Origin: JBDHUJ01 sp039809105
Lineage (GTDB): Bacteria; Patescibacteriota; Saccharimonadia; Saccharimonadales; UBA4665
Assembly: GCA_039809105.1 (NCBI GenBank)
Contig: JBDHUJ010000013.1
Coordinates: forward strand, 1 to 39,484
Reading direction: 5' to 3'
DNA length: 39,484 nt
In this document: positions 8,344-16,583 of the stretch, piece after piece
Position numbering within the stretch: the first letter of the stretch is position 1
Layout: every line of letters begins with the position of its first letter
Translations under genes and position numbers: made by a program
Notes under the pieces: model-generated
The model's input: only the letters and a program-made list of their open reading frames with translations
Databases searched by the model: none
What the model was told of the DNA's origin: nothing

Positions 8344-8961
8344 ATGCCACGGAGGAACGTGCTGCGTCAGGACGGTGCCGAATGTTACTACCATGTGTAT
8401 GCGCGCGGCAATGGCAAGGCCCGGATTTTCCTGGACGAGCAAGATTATCTGTATTTTTTGGGGCTTCTAGAGCGCTATCTGGCGGCCGAAGAATCGAAAA
8501 ACGAGTTCGGTATTTCGTACCCCAACTTCTATAACAAAGTCGAACTGGCAGCCTTTTGCCTGATGCCGAACCACTTCCACTTTCTTATCTTTCAGCACCA
8601 CCAAGGTGCGCTCACTTCGTTTATGCGTAGCCTTATGACCAGCTACAGCCGGTACTTCAACAAGCGGCATGGACGCTCCGGCCCACTGTTCGAATCACGC
8701 TACCGGGCGTCGCTTATCCAAGACCCGAGCTACCTAGAGCACATCAGCCGCTACATCCACCTGAATCCGCGGTTCTGGCGCGATTATGAGTACTCGAGTT
8801 TGCCGTATTATTTGCAACAAGTCGAGGTGTCGTGGTTGCGTCCGGAGCGTATTGTTTCTATGTTTGCGACACCAGAAAAATATTTGCAGTTCATGGAAGA
8901 TTATGTCGAACAAAAGAAGATGCTCGATATTTTAAAACACGAACTCGCCGACAAAATCTAA
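8344..8961 (+). CDS. REP-associated tyrosine transposase (RAYT, Y1_Tnp/IS200-like)
   Basis: A 205-residue HUH-superfamily single-strand nuclease. It shows the RAYT N-terminus (YYHVYARGNGKARIFLDEQD), the HUH pair HFH at 77-79 in CLMPNHFHFLI, and a catalytic Tyr137 in HISRYIHLNP. In this family a single tyrosine cuts and joins single-stranded DNA at the foot of short hairpins. The gene is bounded by two copies of a TCCTCTCAATT palindrome (8294-8318 and 8973-8996), which are the likely substrates. Unlike IS200/IS605 there is no TnpB. It lies between pilB and the recA promoter. The length is normal and the gene appears intact. Confidence 0.9.
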   Translation: MPRRNVLRQDGAECYYHVYARGNGKARIFLDEQDYLYFLGLLERYLAAEESKNEFGISYPNFYNKVELAAFCLMPNHFHFLIFQHHQGALTSFMRSLMTSYSRYFNKRHGRSGPLFESRYRASLIQDPSYLEHISRYIHLNPRFWRDYEYSSLPYYLQQVEVSWLRPERIVSMFATPEKYLQFMEDYVEQKKMLDILKHELADKI

Positions 8962-8972
8962 GTAAAAAATGC

Positions 8973-8996
8973 ATTGAGAGGACTGTCCTCTCAATT
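8973..8996. repeat. Right palindrome flanking the RAYT gene (REP-like)
   Basis: Perfect inverted repeat ATTGAGAGGA-CTG-TCCTCTCAAT (10-bp arms, 3-nt loop) beginning 12 bp after the transposase stop. It shares 19 identical bases with the left copy. It may also end the transposase transcript, and it lies just before the recA -35 box. Confidence 0.8.
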
Positions 8997-9007
8997 TTAA
9001 ATTTAGT

Positions 9008-9036
9008 TTGTGCTGCGTGCGGTTTGTCTGTATAAA
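9008..9036 (+). promoter_or_regulatory. Promoter of recA
   Basis: TTGTGC (9008-9013) and TATAAA (9031-9036) are separated by exactly 17 bp. The leader is about 60 nt and ends in an AAGGAGG ribosome-binding site (9089-9095), 8 nt before the ATG. I see no clear LexA-type operator. Confidence 0.6.
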
Positions 9037-9103
9037 CTGACGTACAATATTTATGTAAGCAGGTAGGCTTCTCGGCCTGCCGTAGACGAAGGAGGATGGT
9101 AGA

Positions 9104-10138
9104 ATGGCAAAAGCAACGACAGCGAAACTTGAGGTAAAAGCAGGTGAAGGGCCAGTAGAGGGCAAGGCAAAGGCACTAGGCTTGGCGCTCGAAACTATCG
9201 AAAAGCAGTTCGGCAAGGGCTCCATAATGAAGCTCGGCGAAAACACCGGCGTAAAGGTGGAGTGCACGCCGACTGGGAGCCTTTCGCTCGACCTTGCCTT
9301 GGGCGGTGGTATCCCAAGGGGCCGTATTATAGAAATCTACGGGCCAGAAAGTTCCGGTAAAACTACGCTGACACTTCACGCAATCGCGGAAGTGCAGAAG
9401 CGTGGTGGCACGGCAGCATTTATAGACGCCGAGCATGCACTCGACCCGGCGTACGCCAAGCGCATCGGCGTGGACACCGAAAACTTGCTACTAAGCCAGC
9501 CGGACAACGGCGAGCAAGCGCTCGAAATCGTTGAGACGCTGGTGCGTTCAAACGCCGTCGACCTCATCGTTGTCGACTCAGTCGCCGCACTGGTACCCCG
9601 CGCCGAAATCGAAGGTGATATGGGTGACCCGCAAATGGGTCTGCAGGCTCGCTTGATGAGCCAGGCGCTCCGTAAGCTCACTGGTGTTATCAACCGCAGC
9701 AAGACCACGGTTATCTTCCTCAACCAAATCCGTATGAAAATCGGCGTCATGTTCGGCAACCCAGAAACCACCACGGGTGGTAATGCGCTGAAGTTCTACG
9801 CCAGCGTGCGCATGGATATCCGCCGCATCAGCCAAATCAAATCCGGCGACAGCGTTATCGGCAACCGCGCCCGCGTAAAGGTGGTAAAGAACAAGATTGC
9901 GCCGCCGTTCCGCGAAGCCGAATTCGACATCATGTACAACCAAGGTATCTCGACCGCCGGCGACATCCTCGACCTGGCCGTGAACAACAACATAGTCGAA
10001 AAGGCCGGTGCCTGGTTTGCTTATGGCGGCGAAAAGATTGGCCAAGGCCGCGAAGCCGCCAAGACCTACTTGCAAGAAAATCCGAAAGTCCAAGACGAAA
10101 TAGCTAAGAAGGTGCGCGAAGCCGCCACCAAAGAGTAG
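9104..10138 (+). CDS. recA: Recombinase RecA
   Basis: A 344-residue RecA. It has the N-terminal LALETIEKQFGKGSIMKLGE signature, Walker A GPESSGKT (80-87), the FIDAEHALDP motif, Walker B LIVVDSVAALVPRAE, and the L2 DNA-binding loop GVMFGNPETTTGGNALKFYAS. It forms ATP-dependent filaments on single-stranded DNA for recombination and repair. The C-terminal acidic tail found in E. coli RecA is short, ending in AATKE. A strong SD and a recognisable promoter precede it. It heads a five-gene run that ends with its modulator RecX, separated by three metabolic or housekeeping genes. Confidence 0.98.
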   Translation: MAKATTAKLEVKAGEGPVEGKAKALGLALETIEKQFGKGSIMKLGENTGVKVECTPTGSLSLDLALGGGIPRGRIIEIYGPESSGKTTLTLHAIAEVQKRGGTAAFIDAEHALDPAYAKRIGVDTENLLLSQPDNGEQALEIVETLVRSNAVDLIVVDSVAALVPRAEIEGDMGDPQMGLQARLMSQALRKLTGVINRSKTTVIFLNQIRMKIGVMFGNPETTTGGNALKFYASVRMDIRRISQIKSGDSVIGNRARVKVVKNKIAPPFREAEFDIMYNQGISTAGDILDLAVNNNIVEKAGAWFAYGGEKIGQGREAAKTYLQENPKVQDEIAKKVREAATKE

Positions 10139-10140
10139 GC

Positions 10141-10461
10141 ATGGATCCAAGCGACACCCAAGACGCATCGCTGGCCGCCTATCAGTCGTACGTGCGGCAG
10201 GTAATGCAGGAGCGTGGCTTTGACGATGAAACCATCAGCCAAAAGTTCATGCTGCTGCTCGAAGAGTCCGGTGAATTCGCACAAGCTGCCCGCGAAAAAG
10301 CCAGTTTGGCGCAAGCTTCTGACGCGAAGGCCGACGAGCTGGACGATGCCGCGGCGGACGTCTTCGCCATCTTGCTCGACATCTGCAACCACGTCGGCAT
10401 AGACTTGGAAAAAGCTTTCATAAAACGCGAACAGGAAAACCAAACCCGCAAGTGGGAATAA
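10141..10461 (+). CDS. MazG-like nucleotide pyrophosphohydrolase
   Basis: A 106-residue all-alpha NTP pyrophosphohydrolase of the MazG/dUTPase-2 superfamily. The metal-binding motifs are visible: EESGE (about 41-45) and ELDDAAADVFAILLD (about 66-80), spaced as in MazG domains. It probably hydrolyses non-canonical or excess nucleoside triphosphates to monophosphates. It starts 2 bp after the recA stop, so it is translated from the same message. It is a single-domain form, unlike the duplicated E. coli MazG. The true substrate cannot be told from sequence. Confidence 0.8.
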   Translation: MDPSDTQDASLAAYQSYVRQVMQERGFDDETISQKFMLLLEESGEFAQAAREKASLAQASDAKADELDDAAADVFAILLDICNHVGIDLEKAFIKREQENQTRKWE

Positions 10462-10479
10462 GCAACAGGGGAGGGATAT

Positions 10480-11349
10480 ATGAAGCGAATCGGGATTATC
10501 GGTGGTGGCATAATGGCGGCCGGCATGGCGCAGAATTTCCTAAAAAACGGATATACAGTGTATGTCTGGAACCGCACCAAGGAGCACGTGCAGCCGCTGC
10601 TCGATAATGGCGCAGCGTGGTGCGAAACGCCCAAAGATGCTGCGGCTGCTGCGGACATAGTCATCGAATGCGTCAGCGACGACGCGGCATCACGTCACGT
10701 TTGGACCGATGAGGCTACTGGCATTTTGGCTGGCGCGGATGCGGAAAAAGTACTGATTGCATCGTCGAGCTTGTCGCTGGGCTGGGTGGACGAGCTGAGC
10801 AGCATATGTCAAGAGAAAGGACTGCAGCTCCTCGACATGCCACTCACCGGCAGCCGGGCAGGTGCGGAGGGCGGCACGCTCCGACTACTCGTCGGCGGCG
10901 ACAAAGCAGTACTCGAGAGCATCCGTACTGACCTCGAAGTAATCGCCGAAAAGATTTTCTACTTCGGGCCCGCAGGCAGTGGCATGCGCTTTAAACTGAT
11001 GCTTAATACGCTCATCGGCGTGCAGACAAACGCCGCCGCCCAAGCTATTCTGCTGGCCAAGAAGGCCGGGGTCGACCCGGCCGTATTCCGCGAAGCGATT
11101 GCAAACGGTGCAGTGGGCGTCACAAGCCCGACTACCGTCAATGCCCTAAAGTACGTAGAATCCCCGACCGACACAGTGAACTTTGCCGCCAAATGGCTCG
11201 AAAAAGATTTACGCTATGCCCGCGAAATGGCCAAGCAGTACGGCACGCAGTTCGACTTGCTCGAAGCGACCCAGCAAGACTACGCCCGTGCATTAGACTC
11301 GGTCGGCGACGAAGACATCACCCACGTCGCAAAACTTTACGACGCTTAA
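10480..11349 (+). CDS. NAD(P)-dependent beta-hydroxyacid dehydrogenase (HIBADH/GLYR family)
   Basis: A 289-residue 3-hydroxyisobutyrate/glyoxylate-reductase-like enzyme. The Rossmann signature IGIIGGGIMAAGMAQNF is at the N-terminus. It is followed by WNRT (30-33), a residue pattern favouring NADP. The substrate loop is DMPLTGSRAGAEGGTLRLLVGG (about 119-140), and the catalytic lysine is K172 in GSGMRFKLMLN. Such enzymes reduce short aldehydo or keto acids. A GGGGAGGG ribosome-binding site precedes ATG. It lies 18 bp after the MazG gene in the recA-recX run. The physiological substrate in a reduced CPR metabolism is unclear. Confidence 0.88.
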   Translation: MKRIGIIGGGIMAAGMAQNFLKNGYTVYVWNRTKEHVQPLLDNGAAWCETPKDAAAAADIVIECVSDDAASRHVWTDEATGILAGADAEKVLIASSSLSLGWVDELSSICQEKGLQLLDMPLTGSRAGAEGGTLRLLVGGDKAVLESIRTDLEVIAEKIFYFGPAGSGMRFKLMLNTLIGVQTNAAAQAILLAKKAGVDPAVFREAIANGAVGVTSPTTVNALKYVESPTDTVNFAAKWLEKDLRYAREMAKQYGTQFDLLEATQQDYARALDSVGDEDITHVAKLYDA

Positions 11350-11364
11350 ACTACAGGGCTATAT

Positions 11365-11874
11365 ATGGCAAAAGAACCTATTCAAATAGTTGACGAGGAC
11401 GACAACCCGATAGGCGCTGTAACAAGAGAAGAAGCGCAGTCCAAAAACCTGATTCATCGTATCGTCATCGTTTACGTAATGGACGACAAGGGCGATGTGT
11501 TGTTGCAAAAAAGAGGTCCGAATGTCCAATTCGCGAATCGCTGGGACCACTCGGCCGCAGGACATGTAGACGCGGGTGAGGAGTACGAGTCGGCAGCCAG
11601 GCGCGAGCTGGCAGAGGAGCTTGGTGTAGAGGGTGCCGCATTACAAGAGGTTGCGTACTATCATAAATACCGTGAAATCGACGGCCGCCACCTCAATAGG
11701 TTCCATAAGGCATACGTAGTCCGCTTACCGGCAAGCTATCCGTTCGACTTGCAAGAGTCCGAACTCACCGAAGTGAAGTGGTTTACTCGTGAAGCAGTGC
11801 TGCAACTTATCCGCGAACACCCGGACGAAGTCACGGACGGACTTCGTTACGTCTTTGAAAATACAATCATATGA
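11365..11874 (+). CDS. Nudix hydrolase, IPP-isomerase-like
   Basis: A 169-residue Nudix protein. Residues 66-88 match the Nudix box GX5EX7REUXEEXGU exactly (GHVDAG...RRELAEELGV). The flanking architecture, LLQKRGPNVQFANRWDHSAAGHV and a late HLNRFHKAYVV, resembles the YfcD/isopentenyl-diphosphate isomerase-like subgroup. It probably cleaves a nucleoside diphosphate derivative, but the substrate is unknown. Its stop overlaps the recX start by 4 bp (ATGA), implying coupled translation. The start follows the dehydrogenase stop by 15 bp. Confidence 0.85.
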   Translation: MAKEPIQIVDEDDNPIGAVTREEAQSKNLIHRIVIVYVMDDKGDVLLQKRGPNVQFANRWDHSAAGHVDAGEEYESAARRELAEELGVEGAALQEVAYYHKYREIDGRHLNRFHKAYVVRLPASYPFDLQESELTEVKWFTREAVLQLIREHPDEVTDGLRYVFENTII

Positions 11875-12473
11875 AAATCACGGCGATACGACAGCAGGAG
11901 CGGCTGAAGGGCAGGTACTCGATATTCGTCGACGAAAAGTACGCGTTCAGTCTGAGCGCCGACGCACTTTTGGAGGAAAAACTGCACACTGGCCAGGAAC
12001 TCGACGAGTCACAGTTGAAGGCTTACAAAAAATTGTCACAGGACGACAAAGCGTACGGTTTGGCGCTGGCCTATGCAGTGCGGCGCATGCGGAGCGAATG
12101 GGAATTCCGCGATTACTTTCGCCGCAAACAATACGAACCGGAGCTGGCCGAGCAGATTCTAGCCAAACTGGCTGGCCACGGCTTTGTCGACGATAACAAA
12201 TTCGCCGAAGCCTGGATCCGCAACCGTCGCATGCTCAAACCGGTGAGTAAGCGCCGCTTGGTGCAGGAATTGAAACAGAAACGCGTCGCCGACGACATAA
12301 TCGAGCAAGCCCTGGCCGAAGACGAAACCGACGAACACACCGTACTCCAAGAACTTGTTGCCAAAAAGCGCCAGCAAACCAAATACCGCGACAACCTCAA
12401 ACTCATGCAGTATCTTGCCCGCCAAGGTTTTGGCTACGACGATATAAAAAACGCTCTGAGCTCGGACAGCTAG
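11871..12473 (+). CDS. recX: Regulatory protein RecX
   Basis: A 200-residue RecX family protein. It has the conserved N-terminal DEKYAFSLSADALLEEKLHTGQEL segment and three-helix repeats with RRMRSEWEFRDYFRRKQY, GFVDDNKFAEAWIRNRR and KRRLVQELKQKRVADDII. RecX binds in the groove of RecA filaments and limits their extension. It is encoded at the end of the recA run and its start overlaps the Nudix gene by 4 bp. Its stop codon shares the palindrome CTAG (12470-12473) with the stop codon of the convergent minus-strand gene. Confidence 0.93.
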   Translation: MKITAIRQQERLKGRYSIFVDEKYAFSLSADALLEEKLHTGQELDESQLKAYKKLSQDDKAYGLALAYAVRRMRSEWEFRDYFRRKQYEPELAEQILAKLAGHGFVDDNKFAEAWIRNRRMLKPVSKRRLVQELKQKRVADDIIEQALAEDETDEHTVLQELVAKKRQQTKYRDNLKLMQYLARQGFGYDDIKNALSSDS

Positions 12474-13834
12474 GCAGGCAAAATTTCCAGACTACGCAGT
12501 AGCGCAATATGGTCGGCTCGGGCGATGTCGAACTTGCCCAGGTCGCCATACAAAATCAGTTCCGGACGCGTTTCTGCAATCTGCCAGCACCGGACGTTGC
12601 CTTCCAGGTATACGATGTCTTTCAGGTAAGCGCCGCCCTCGCCGGAGGTGCATTTCAATACGCGCGTTACTGTTTTCCAGGTCTCTGAGTCGGCCCGTTC
12701 TTGCGCCTCACTGCCGCTCGCGCCCTGTAAATACTGCCAAAGCAAATCTATCGGGTTCAGCACGGCAAAGATTTCCGAAAAGGTATAGCGATGGTCGTGC
12801 AAGCCGCAGGCCAGAGAAATCGCCAAGTGCATAGTTATGATGTGTCGCCACGAATTGCTCCGCAGCATATATGTCGGTGCGTCGTACACCAACTGTTCGC
12901 GCAAAAACGCGCGACCTTCGTTGCAGGCATCATACCGGTCCAGCCCGCTGGCTAGCAGGCGCAGCGGCCCGTGCAAGCCGTTCATTCGCTCGGCCAAATG
13001 GCTGCCGATTTCGTGTACCAAAACGCCCTCGAACACATCTTTACTCGAACGATATGTAACTGGGTGAATCACTGCGCGTTCGGTATGCGACACGCCCCAA
13101 TTCACATTCGAACTTTCCAGCACTTGATAGTCGGAGCCGATGTTGCGTAGCACTTGCTCCACGAGCGCATCGCCCGTAAGCTCCGAAACTGCTTCCGGCA
13201 CATGAACACCACGAAACAACTGGCTCCAATACCCGCCCGGTGCGGTATGCAGCGCCCGTAACCGCTGAAAATTCCCGGTATTTGGTACGAGTAACGTTTC
13301 CGTCTGCCCAGGGTTCGGCAAGGTCGAAAGTATTTGCTTCGCTACGTTTCGAATAGAAGTGTCTGGATGCTCTGACTGTTCATCTGCGACTACTCGCAGC
13401 CACGCGCACACGGCGGCAAAAATATCTGAGTCCGGACCATGGTAGATTCGTTCATTTGCGGCCTGAAACGCCTCGTCGTCACGGTCGCCTGCGGCCAGTA
13501 GCAACCGCAACTGGTCCTCGAGCTCGGCGATGCGCAAAACATACGCTTGCCTGATGGCGGCGTTGGACTCACCCGCTTCGATGTCCGCCTTCAGCTCGCC
13601 GAGCTCCACCAGCCGTTCGGCGTATAAAGCCGAGCCGGCAAGCTGCGGATACAGTTTGGGATTCGTATGCCTACCACCCGCAAAAAACTCTGCGCGCGTC
13701 TGTTCCAGATATACTGGTTGCGGTTCGAGCGGATAGTACACCTCGGACGCCTCAGCTGCAATCGCTTCAAGCCGCGCAAACCACACCGCATCAAGCGCCG
13801 AAACCTCTTGCCGGATAAGCTGGTAGCTCTGCAT
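12470..13834 (-). CDS. DUF1704 / MATCAP-like metallopeptidase
   Basis: A 454-residue protein of the DUF1704 family, sometimes annotated as a 'flavohemoglobin expression-modulating QEGLA motif protein'. It shares a zincin core with eukaryotic MATCAP tyrosine carboxypeptidases. The HExxxH motif is HEIGSH at 274-279. The downstream NEG at 305-307 occupies the place of the QEGLA motif and may supply the third metal ligand. No signal peptide is seen, so it is probably cytoplasmic. The bacterial function is unknown. It converges on recX, with the two stop codons overlapping, and follows the PRC-barrel gene by only 6 bp, so those two genes are probably co-transcribed. Confidence 0.8.
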   Translation of the reverse strand: MQSYQLIRQEVSALDAVWFARLEAIAAEASEVYYPLEPQPVYLEQTRAEFFAGGRHTNPKLYPQLAGSALYAERLVELGELKADIEAGESNAAIRQAYVLRIAELEDQLRLLLAAGDRDDEAFQAANERIYHGPDSDIFAAVCAWLRVVADEQSEHPDTSIRNVAKQILSTLPNPGQTETLLVPNTGNFQRLRALHTAPGGYWSQLFRGVHVPEAVSELTGDALVEQVLRNIGSDYQVLESSNVNWGVSHTERAVIHPVTYRSSKDVFEGVLVHEIGSHLAERMNGLHGPLRLLASGLDRYDACNEGRAFLREQLVYDAPTYMLRSNSWRHIITMHLAISLACGLHDHRYTFSEIFAVLNPIDLLWQYLQGASGSEAQERADSETWKTVTRVLKCTSGEGGAYLKDIVYLEGNVRCWQIAETRPELILYGDLGKFDIARADHIALLRSLEILPA

Positions 13835-13840
13835 GGAGAG

Positions 13841-14350
13841 TTAGGCGACGGCGCCGGCAGGGACGGCTTTGAGCAAGTCGTTGATGATGATTTTGCGGTC
13901 GGTGATTTCGTTTATCTGGTTGCGGTCGACGCTCAGCGACCCGCCGGTGAAGTTTCGCAGCAATCCCTGCGAAATGTACAGTTTCTGTATATACATGGTT
14001 TCGACATCGGTAGCGAAGTCGCCGACTTTGCCGACCTTTTCCTTGCTAGTGGTAACGACCGGCTTGCCGATGAGCGTAAAGCTGAGGCTCATGACATCCT
14101 TCAGGCGTACCAGTTCGCCCGGCTCGGCCAGGACATCGTGGTCGTCTATGACAAAGCCCTGCGGCAAGACATCGCGGATATCCTGGTACAGCAGGACCAG
14201 CTGGCTTTTATCGAACCGGTCGGTGCAGTAAAAGCCTTCTATTTTCAGATTGTTCGGGTTGATGATAGCATCGGTCGTGGTCGCGACCGGCTGGCCGGTA
14301 CGCAGGCTCATGACCGGTTTCCCGATAAGGCTCTCGCTCAGCTGTAACAT
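13841..14350 (-). CDS. PRC-barrel domain protein
   Basis: A 169-residue protein with two PRC-barrel-like repeats. The first begins ESLIGKPVMSLRTGQPVATT and the second SLSFTLIGKPVVTTSKEKVGKVGD. PRC barrels are small beta-barrels found in the photosynthetic reaction centre H subunit and RimM; they mediate protein or RNA contacts. The start at 14350 is chosen because a TATACT -10 box ends 6 bp upstream, which would make that ATG the first base of a leaderless message. An upstream ATG at 14371 would add seven residues but overlaps the promoter. The role is unknown. Confidence 0.75.
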   Translation of the reverse strand: MLQLSESLIGKPVMSLRTGQPVATTTDAIINPNNLKIEGFYCTDRFDKSQLVLLYQDIRDVLPQGFVIDDHDVLAEPGELVRLKDVMSLSFTLIGKPVVTTSKEKVGKVGDFATDVETMYIQKLYISQGLLRNFTGGSLSVDRNQINEITDRKIIINDLLKAVPAGAVA

Positions 14351-14356
14351 GCTTAT

Positions 14357-14362
14357 AGTATA
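14357..14362 (-). promoter_or_regulatory. -10 box of the PRC-barrel gene (leaderless start)
   Basis: TATACT on the minus strand with 6 bp between it and the ATG at 14350. Transcription would begin at or next to the start codon. No ribosome-binding site is visible. Confidence 0.55.
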
Positions 14363-14546
14363 CGCCACCATGCGATATGCACGACATCCTTTCGCGTCCT
14401 GTCACCTCACTCCTGCCAGTTGAATAAAATCAGCGTACGCGTCAGTTATTCAATTTCCGCAAGAATTTTAGGGGTGCGGGGTGTGCATGGACGGTTGGGG
14501 GAGTACTGCCGAATGTAGTAAAAATTGGAAAGTGTTACGCTAGTGC

Positions 14547-14576
14547 TTGCATGTGTTCCGGCGCCTTCAGTAAAAT
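14547..14576 (+). promoter_or_regulatory. Promoter of the lamin-tail-domain gene
   Basis: TTGCAT (14547-14552) and TAAAAT (14571-14576) are separated by 18 bp. The ATG at 14587 is 10 bp further, so the leader would be about 4 nt. The divergent intergenic region also holds the inverted repeat TTGAATAA (14420-14427) / TTATTCAA (14446-14453) around GCGTACGC. Confidence 0.5.
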
Positions 14577-14586
14577 TCCAGCCAGT

Positions 14587-16119
14587 ATGAAACACCGCAT
14601 CATGGCTTTGCGGGTGGGAGTGGTAACACTGTGTAGTTTTGCGCTGGCCGCGCCACTGGCCGGGCTGGCCGCTGCCGCCACGACCAATTACGGTTTCGCG
14701 TCCGGCAAAGATGTCATCATCACCGAAGTACAGACAGCGAGTCTGACGAGTGCCGGCGAAGAGTTCGTGGAACTGTTCAACAACACCGGCGCCGACATAG
14801 ACCTCGCCGACACCGTCCACGGCGGCAAAGACGCCTGGAAGCTGCAGTACTTTGCCAAGACCAAGCTTTCCACGCTGCTACCGGCCAGCGGCACCGCCAG
14901 TGGCTGGACCAGCCCCTACCGTACCATCAGCCTCACGGGCATCATCCCGGCCGGTGATTATTATGTACTAGCCAGCGAAGGCTACACGCCAGGTAGCCTC
15001 GACCCCGACCAAACATACGCCAGCACGTTGGCTGACGATGGTGGCGCGCTGCAGCTGGTGGACGTTGCGACCAGCGGCACCACTACGACGTATGGCGTGC
15101 ACGACCGCCTGGCATGGTCCACCGACAAAACGCTTCCGGCGAACTCGTTGCTATACCCTGCACCGGGCGTTGGTGCCAGCCTGCAACGCCTGCCGAACGA
15201 CGATGATGAATACCTGAACCAGGACGGCACACTGACCGGTTTCACGGCCAGCAGTACCATTTCGCCGAAAAACGTCTGGCAAGCGCCAGTGGCCGAAGAG
15301 ACGCCGCCTGCCGCAGAAGAAGAGCCGGCTGCATCTCCTACCGACGTTCCGACAGATGAAGCCAACGCCGAGACGCCTGCGACTCCTGTCGTCAATGATG
15401 GCTTACAGCCGGTGCAGATAACCGAGCTGCTGGCTAACCCCGCCAGTCCGCAGACCGACGAAGTCGACGAATATATCGAACTTTACAACCCCAACGACGC
15501 ACCGTTCAACCTAAACGGCTACACGCTCGAAACCGGTACGACCACGCTGCACGATTTCACCTTTACGAGCGACGTGGTGCTGCAGCCTGGCGAATACCGC
15601 GCTTTCTACTCCTTCGAAACCAGACTGCCGCTGAGCAACAGCGGCGGGCAGGTAAAGCTGCTGGACAAATCAGAGGTGGTTATCGCCCAGAGCGACCCGT
15701 ACACAACGGCCGCCGACGGCATGTCGTGGTCGCTCGACATCGCCGACGGGACCTGGAAGTGGACCAGCAGTGTGACGCCCGGAGCCGTGAATCTCATCAT
15801 CGTGCCAGCGGTCGCCCAGAAGGCCGCCAAAGCCACAAAAGCTAAAACCACGGCCGCGAAGAAAACTACTGCGAAAGTAAAAGGTGCCTCGACTACCAAG
15901 GCTAAAAAGGCCACCAAAGCCAAGAAGGCGAAGGTTGCTACAGCCGCCGCTGCCAGCAGCGCGCCAGTGCGGCCTGCTGCGCCGATTCACGTTGCAGCCC
16001 TTGCCGCAGTGGCCGTTCTCGGGGTAGCATATATGCTGTATGAGTACCGACATGACTTGGGAAACCGTTTCCACCAGTTCCGAACAAACCGAATCCTTCG
16101 CGGCAAGCTTGGGAAGTAA
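14587..16119 (+). CDS. Cell-surface protein with two lamin-tail domains
   Basis: A 510-residue protein. The signal sequence at 1-30 ends in AAAATTNYG. Lamin-tail-like (LTD) domains lie at about 38-160 (VIITEVQTA...EEFVELFNNTGADIDL) and 275-395 (VQITELLANP...DEYIELYNPNDAPFNLNGY). These are separated by a Pro/Glu/Ala/Thr linker. A Lys/Ala/Thr-rich histone-H1-like segment (about 410-465) precedes a TM helix (about 470-490) and a basic cytoplasmic tail. LTD beta-sandwiches in bacteria are extracellular and often bind polymers. The Lys-rich stretch could bind polyanions or cell wall (inference). The start at 14587 is preferred over upstream codons because of the promoter position. Its end overlaps tsaE by 80 bp. 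Confidence 0.8.
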   Translation: MKHRIMALRVGVVTLCSFALAAPLAGLAAAATTNYGFASGKDVIITEVQTASLTSAGEEFVELFNNTGADIDLADTVHGGKDAWKLQYFAKTKLSTLLPASGTASGWTSPYRTISLTGIIPAGDYYVLASEGYTPGSLDPDQTYASTLADDGGALQLVDVATSGTTTTYGVHDRLAWSTDKTLPANSLLYPAPGVGASLQRLPNDDDEYLNQDGTLTGFTASSTISPKNVWQAPVAEETPPAAEEEPAASPTDVPTDEANAETPATPVVNDGLQPVQITELLANPASPQTDEVDEYIELYNPNDAPFNLNGYTLETGTTTLHDFTFTSDVVLQPGEYRAFYSFETRLPLSNSGGQVKLLDKSEVVIAQSDPYTTAADGMSWSLDIADGTWKWTSSVTPGAVNLIIVPAVAQKAAKATKAKTTAAKKTTAKVKGASTTKAKKATKAKKAKVATAAAASSAPVRPAAPIHVAALAAVAVLGVAYMLYEYRHDLGNRFHQFRTNRILRGKLGK

Positions 16120-16513
16120 GCTGCGCGGCGGCGAGGTTATAGAGCTCGTCAGCGACTTGGGCGGCGGTAAGACGACATTTACACGTGGCCTCGCAAAAGG
16201 CGCGGGCAGTGATGACAAAGTCGCCAGCCCGACGTTTACGATTTCGAAGGAATACGAAACTCCCAGCTTCACCATCGCCCACTTCGATTTCTACCGGCTC
16301 GACCAAGCCGGCATCGTCGCCGACGAGCTTGCGGAAGTTATCCAAGACCCAACGTACGTCATCGTCGTCGAATGGGGTGAAGTCGTCCACGACGTGCTGC
16401 CGCCCGCCCGCCTGACCATAACCATCGCGCAGACCGCCACGGGCGACCGTACTATCCACTGCACGTATCCGGAAGCGTACCAGTATTTGTTTACCAACAT
16501 AGAACAGGGGTAG
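16040..16513 (+). CDS. tsaE: tRNA t6A biosynthesis ATPase TsaE
   Basis: A 157-residue P-loop protein of the YjeE/TsaE family. It has GEVIELVSDLGGGKTTFTRGLAKG (Walker A), VASPTFTISKEY, HFDFYRL and VVEWGE, the family's four hallmark motifs. It works with TsaB and TsaD to make the N6-threonylcarbamoyl group on A37 of ANN-decoding tRNAs. The start could be the ATG at 16040 or the next in-frame ATG at 16052. Either way it overlaps the previous gene by 68-80 bp in another frame, an unusually long overlap. TsaB is encoded two genes downstream, while TsaD is not in this window. Confidence 0.92.
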   Translation: MSTDMTWETVSTSSEQTESFAASLGSKLRGGEVIELVSDLGGGKTTFTRGLAKGAGSDDKVASPTFTISKEYETPSFTIAHFDFYRLDQAGIVADELAEVIQDPTYVIVVEWGEVVHDVLPPARLTITIAQTATGDRTIHCTYPEAYQYLFTNIEQG

Positions 16514-16515
16514 GT

Positions 16516-16544
16516 TTGCCAGCGCGGCCCTGAACCGGTATCAT
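16516..16544 (+). promoter_or_regulatory. Promoter of the OmpA-like gene
   Basis: TTGCCA (16516-16521), a 17-bp spacer and TATCAT (16539-16544). Transcription would start near 16551, giving a leader of about 30 nt that contains an AAAGGA ribosome-binding site at 16568-16573. Confidence 0.45.
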
Positions 16545-16583
16545 TATCGCAATGCTACAGTAAACTCAAAGGATTTCGTGCAC

